Origin: an uncultured Rubrobacteraceae bacterium
Lineage (GTDB): Bacteria; Actinomycetota; Rubrobacteria; Rubrobacterales; Rubrobacteraceae
Assembly: GCA_902805985.1 (NCBI GenBank)
Contig: CADCUW010000329.1
Location: forward strand, 1 to 15,038
Direction: 5' to 3'
DNA length: 15,038 nt
A program made the position numbers and the translations under genes. Position 1 is the first letter of the stretch. Each line of letters opens with the position of its first letter. The notes beneath the pieces were generated by a model that worked only from the letters and a program-made list of their open reading frames with translations, did no database searches and was not told the origin of the DNA. Below are positions 12,444 through 15,038 of the stretch, one piece after another.

Positions 12444-13859
12444 GTGAGCACCTGGACAGACCCACGCCTCCTTGCCGCCATAGGAGCCGCGAAAGCGGCG
12501 CAGCTCGCGAGCCGGAGGCTCGGCAGGGGTGGGGGATCCACCATCCCCGGCGTGGTGGCCCGCAGGGTCGACCCGGGGGTGCTGAACAAGCTCTCCAGAA
12601 AGCTCTCGCTCGGCTCGGCGGCGATAACCGGCACCAACGGCAAGACGACGACGACCGGCATGATCTCGAAGATACTCGCCACGGCTGGCGTCGGGGTCGT
12701 CAACAACTCGACGGGCGCGAACCTCGTGACGGGCGTGACAGCCGCCCTTGTCTCCGACGCCTCGCTCTCGGGCAGGCCGACCGCGAAGATGGGGCTCTTC
12801 GAGGTGGACGAGGCGAGCGTCCCGCGGGTGGCGGCCGAAGCGAAGCTCAAGATACTTGCGGTCCTCAACCTCTTCCGCGACCAGCTCGACCGCTACGGGG
12901 AGCTCGCCTACACCGGCAAGGTCATAGCCTCGGCCTTCGCGGACCTGCCCCCAGACGGCGCGGTCGTCCTGAACGCCGACGACCCGCTCGTCGCGAGCCT
13001 CGGGAGCTCGGCGAACAGCCCCGTCTTCTATGGGGTGGACGCGCCGGACCTCGACACAGGGGGCCTCCAGCACGTCGCCGACTCCAAGGATTGCCCGGTC
13101 TGCGGCACCCCGCTGGATTACTCGGCCGTCTACATGGGACACGTCGGCGTCTACCGCTGCCCGAAAGGGGACTTCGCGCGACCGCCCCTCGCCTACCGGG
13201 CGAGCCGGGTCCGCCTCGAAGGCGCCCGCGGCTCGTCCTTCCTGCTCACGACGCCGAAGGGGGAGAGGGAGGCTAGGATATCGTTGCCTGGCCTCTACAA
13301 CGTCTACAACGCGCTCGCCGCGGCGGCCGTCGCGGGGGAGGCGGGGGTGGGCCTCGACGACGTCGTCCGGGGGCTCGGGGCGTTCGGCGGGGCGTTCGGG
13401 AGGGTCGAGAGGATCGAGGCCGGGGACAGGGAGGCCTTCCTGCTGCTCATCAAGAACCCCGTCGGGTTCAACGAGATCCTGCGCACCTTCGTCACCGGCG
13501 CCGACGCGAAGAACGTCCTCATAGCCATAAACGACAACGACGCCGATGGCCGCGACGTCTCGTGGCTTTGGGACGTGGACTTCGAGATGCTAGCCGAGGC
13601 CCGCGCCGAGGGCGTCACGGACGCCGCCCCCTTCACCGTCAGCGGCGTCAGGGCCGGCGACATGGCCGTCCGCCTCAAGTACGCGGACCTGCCGATCGGC
13701 GAGGTCATCCCCGACCGCAAGGAAGCTATAAGAGCGGCACTCAAATCGACCCCGCCCGGCGAGACCCTCTACGTGCTGCCGACCTACACCGCGATGCTGG
13801 AGATCCGCAAAGCCTTGGGCGACATGGGCTACACACATCAGTTCTGGGAGGAAGGATAG
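12444..13859 (+). CDS. murT: Lipid II isoglutaminyl synthase, MurT subunit
   Basis: A 471-residue Mur ligase-like ATPase subunit. With GatD it converts the D-isoglutamate of lipid II to D-isoglutamine on the cytoplasmic face. It has an N-terminal helix ending LGRGGGSTIPG (26-36), the ATP loop GTNGKTTTT (63-71), NNSTGANL (87-94), LFEVDEAS (118-125), NLFRDQLDRYGE (142-153), NADDP (177-181) and, in the C-terminal domain, DGRDVSWLWD (368-377), which carries the Asp thought to act with the GatD Cys-His pair. The zinc-ribbon insertion (217-242) has C217-P-V-C220 and C239, but the expected fourth cysteine is G242 (CPKG). The GTG start fits family N-termini; it has no Shine-Dalgarno, and TATAAT lies 7 nt upstream. 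gatD follows after an unusually long gap of 175 bp. Confidence 0.94.
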   Translation: MSTWTDPRLLAAIGAAKAAQLASRRLGRGGGSTIPGVVARRVDPGVLNKLSRKLSLGSAAITGTNGKTTTTGMISKILATAGVGVVNNSTGANLVTGVTAALVSDASLSGRPTAKMGLFEVDEASVPRVAAEAKLKILAVLNLFRDQLDRYGELAYTGKVIASAFADLPPDGAVVLNADDPLVASLGSSANSPVFYGVDAPDLDTGGLQHVADSKDCPVCGTPLDYSAVYMGHVGVYRCPKGDFARPPLAYRASRVRLEGARGSSFLLTTPKGEREARISLPGLYNVYNALAAAAVAGEAGVGLDDVVRGLGAFGGAFGRVERIEAGDREAFLLLIKNPVGFNEILRTFVTGADAKNVLIAINDNDADGRDVSWLWDVDFEMLAEARAEGVTDAAPFTVSGVRAGDMAVRLKYADLPIGEVIPDRKEAIRAALKSTPPGETLYVLPTYTAMLEIRKALGDMGYTHQFWEEG

Positions 13860-14034
13860 AGGCCCTGAGGTTCGAGGGAAGGATGGCGCTACACAGAGCT
13901 TTGCGGCAGCGTCCAACCCCGGCGAGACGACCACCGCCCCGATCACGCACGGTCTAATCGCCGGGAGAGCGCGTTACCTGTTACCTTAAGCCTAGAACCT
14001 CAAAACCTCAAAGCCCGACCGAAGGGAGTTTCCA
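13860..14034 (+). other. murT-gatD intergenic spacer with tandem short repeats
   Basis: A 175-bp spacer where related genomes usually have overlapping or nearly touching genes. It contains GTTACCT twice in tandem (13973-13986), AACCTCAA twice in tandem (13996-14011) and a 24-codon Arg/Pro-rich ORF (13883-13957) preceded by GAGGGAAGG. TCTAAT at 13953-13958 could be a -10, but no -35 is visible. Confidence 0.4.
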
Positions 14035-14778
14035 ATGCTCACCATCCACCACCTCTACGCCGACATGATGAACCTCTACGGTGACCGGGGGAACGTCATC
14101 TCGATCCGCAAGCGCTGCGAGTGGCGGGGGATTCCGGTCGACGTGGTGGACGTGGGGCTCGGGGAGAGGGTTCGGCCGACCGGCTGCGACCTGTTTCTCT
14201 TCGGCGGGGGGCAGGACCGGGAGCAGGCGCTGCTGGCCGACGACCTCTCTGGCTCCAAGGGCGCGGATCTCCGGGCCATCGTGGATGACGGGGGTGTGAT
14301 CCTCGGCGTCTGCGGCGGGTACCAGTTGATGGGCCACCACTACGAGACGCCCGAGGGTGAGAAGCTTCCCGGCGTCGGCATCTTCGACCTCCATACCGAG
14401 CCGCGCAAACCTGACGAGGCGCGCCTGATCGGGAACGTCCTGGTCGACGTACCCGCCCCCGAGGCCCGGGAGGAACGCCGGATCGTCGGCTTCGAGAACC
14501 ACGGAGGGCGGACCTACCTCGGCGACTGCAAGCCGCTCGGCAGGGTCGTCTCCGGCTTCGGCAACAACGGCGGGGACGCCACCGAGGGCGCCCGTCGCCT
14601 CAACGCCTACGGTACCTATCTCCACGGCTCCCTGCTACCGAAAAACCCATGGCTGACAGACCAGCTCATCCTGAGCGCCCTTCGTCGCGCGGACGATACC
14701 ATCGAGCTGGAACCGCTGGAAGATTCGGTGGAACGGAGCGCGTTCGCGTCGATGGCGGGCCGGCTCTCCGGGAAGTAG
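14035..14778 (+). CDS. gatD: Lipid II isoglutaminyl synthase, GatD glutaminase subunit
   Basis: A 247-residue class I glutamine amidotransferase, CobB/CobQ-like, which releases ammonia from glutamine for MurT. The N-terminal MLTIHHLYADMMNLYGDRGN (1-20) is characteristic of GatD. FLFGGGQDREQ (54-64) is followed by the nucleophile elbow GVCGGYQLMG (91-100, Cys93), FENHGGRTYL (153-162), GNNGGD (176-181) and the catalytic His197 in YGTYLHGSLLPKNP. R130 (in EARLIGNVL) sits near the position of the arginine implicated in lipid II binding in staphylococcal GatD. The ATG has AAGGGAG about 7 nt upstream. It follows murT on the same strand and is trailed within 7 bp by a PLP enzyme gene. D-isoglutamine formation affects peptidoglycan cross-linking. 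Confidence 0.95.
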   Translation: MLTIHHLYADMMNLYGDRGNVISIRKRCEWRGIPVDVVDVGLGERVRPTGCDLFLFGGGQDREQALLADDLSGSKGADLRAIVDDGGVILGVCGGYQLMGHHYETPEGEKLPGVGIFDLHTEPRKPDEARLIGNVLVDVPAPEAREERRIVGFENHGGRTYLGDCKPLGRVVSGFGNNGGDATEGARRLNAYGTYLHGSLLPKNPWLTDQLILSALRRADDTIELEPLEDSVERSAFASMAGRLSGK

Positions 14779-14785
14779 GGGAGGC

Positions 14786-15038
14786 TTGAAGGGCGCGCGA
14801 CGTCTATCGTTAGGGCGCGTCGAGAGGGCCGCCGGGGTCATAGATCCCGTGTTCCTCGACTCGCCGCAGTTCGAGTGCGAGCCGCTCGGCGAGGAGCTCG
14901 GCGTGCGGATGGCGATCAAGGTAGAGACCCTCAACCCGATCCGCTCGTTCAAGGGCCGCGGCACGGAGTTTCTGGTCTCGGAGGCGGAGGAGGGCGTCCC
15001 CCTGGTGTGCGCGAGCGCCGGTAACTTCGGGCAGGCGA
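14786..15038 (+). CDS. PLP-dependent threonine dehydratase-like enzyme, N-terminal part
   Basis: The first 84 codons of a fold-type II PLP enzyme; the rest is beyond the window. VIDPVFLDSPQFECEPLGEE is followed by IKVETLNPIRSFKGRGTEF, where the lysine in SFKGRG is the PLP Schiff-base residue, and then by VCASAGNFGQA, the phosphate/substrate loop (usually SAGNHAQG in threonine dehydratases). The family covers threonine/serine dehydratases and relatives; NFGQA instead of NHAQG suggests a variant subgroup. The best start is the TTG at 14786, 8 bp after the gatD stop, with GGGGAGG almost touching it. No other in-frame start precedes the conserved region. It is probably cotranscribed with gatD. 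The reaction cannot be settled from the fragment. Confidence 0.85.
   Translation, partial: MKGARRLSLGRVERAAGVIDPVFLDSPQFECEPLGEELGVRMAIKVETLNPIRSFKGRGTEFLVSEAEEGVPLVCASAGNFGQA

Noticed and set aside
12345..13142. 265-codon minus-strand frame opposite murT
   Set aside because: Antisense shadow; murT on the plus strand has full family motifs.

Overview
The window is a high-GC chromosomal segment of ordinary housekeeping and membrane genes. It is most likely from an actinobacterium, and the overall style suggests Rubrobacter or a relative. The support for this is the MurT/GatD lipid II amidation pair, strongly GC-biased third codon positions, frequent GTG and TTG starts, and several starts without a Shine-Dalgarno sequence. 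The genus is an inference; no rRNA or tRNA gene was seen.

Layout. 2-579 (+) is the C-terminal part of a SAM methyltransferase that can only be read by changing frame twice. It converges on fabD (588-1439, -), a short malonyl-CoA:ACP transacylase. Next on the minus strand come a SHOCT-tail membrane protein that appears frameshifted (1562-1872) and a diacylglycerol kinase-family lipid kinase (1906-2796), a likely two-gene unit. 3113-3676 (+) is an unrecognised cysteine-containing protein, followed by a 30-codon hydrophobic ORF (3762-3854). thpR and larB form a minus-strand pair (3980-5298). A Na+/Ca2+ exchanger-family protein (5377-6399, +) converges on a TerC-family metal transporter (6556-7260, -). 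After a 412-bp gap holding an exceptional 16-bp hairpin, a coiled-coil protein and an HMA-fold protein without its metal-binding cysteines form an overlapping minus-strand pair (7673-8342). A DegP/HtrA-type serine protease (8595-9581, -) is divergent from a 724-residue GT-C-like membrane protein (9737-11911, +). A 532-bp non-coding stretch rich in inverted repeats then leads to murT (12444-13859), gatD (14035-14778) and the start of a threonine dehydratase-like PLP enzyme (14786 to the end).

How the genes relate. MurT and GatD together amidate the D-glutamate of lipid II. LarB would make the first intermediate of the nickel-pincer nucleotide cofactor, but larC and larE are not in the window. 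The exchanger and TerC are both inner-membrane ion transporters, but they are convergent and probably independent. The remaining genes look like separate small transcription units.

I see no mobile element, CRISPR array, phage gene or defence island. The most interesting material is in the non-coding DNA and in details of known proteins: a leaderless murT promoter, a MurT zinc ribbon lacking its fourth cysteine, the structured 12.0-12.2 kb region, a palindrome at the predicted terC transcription start, and the HMA/coiled-coil pair.
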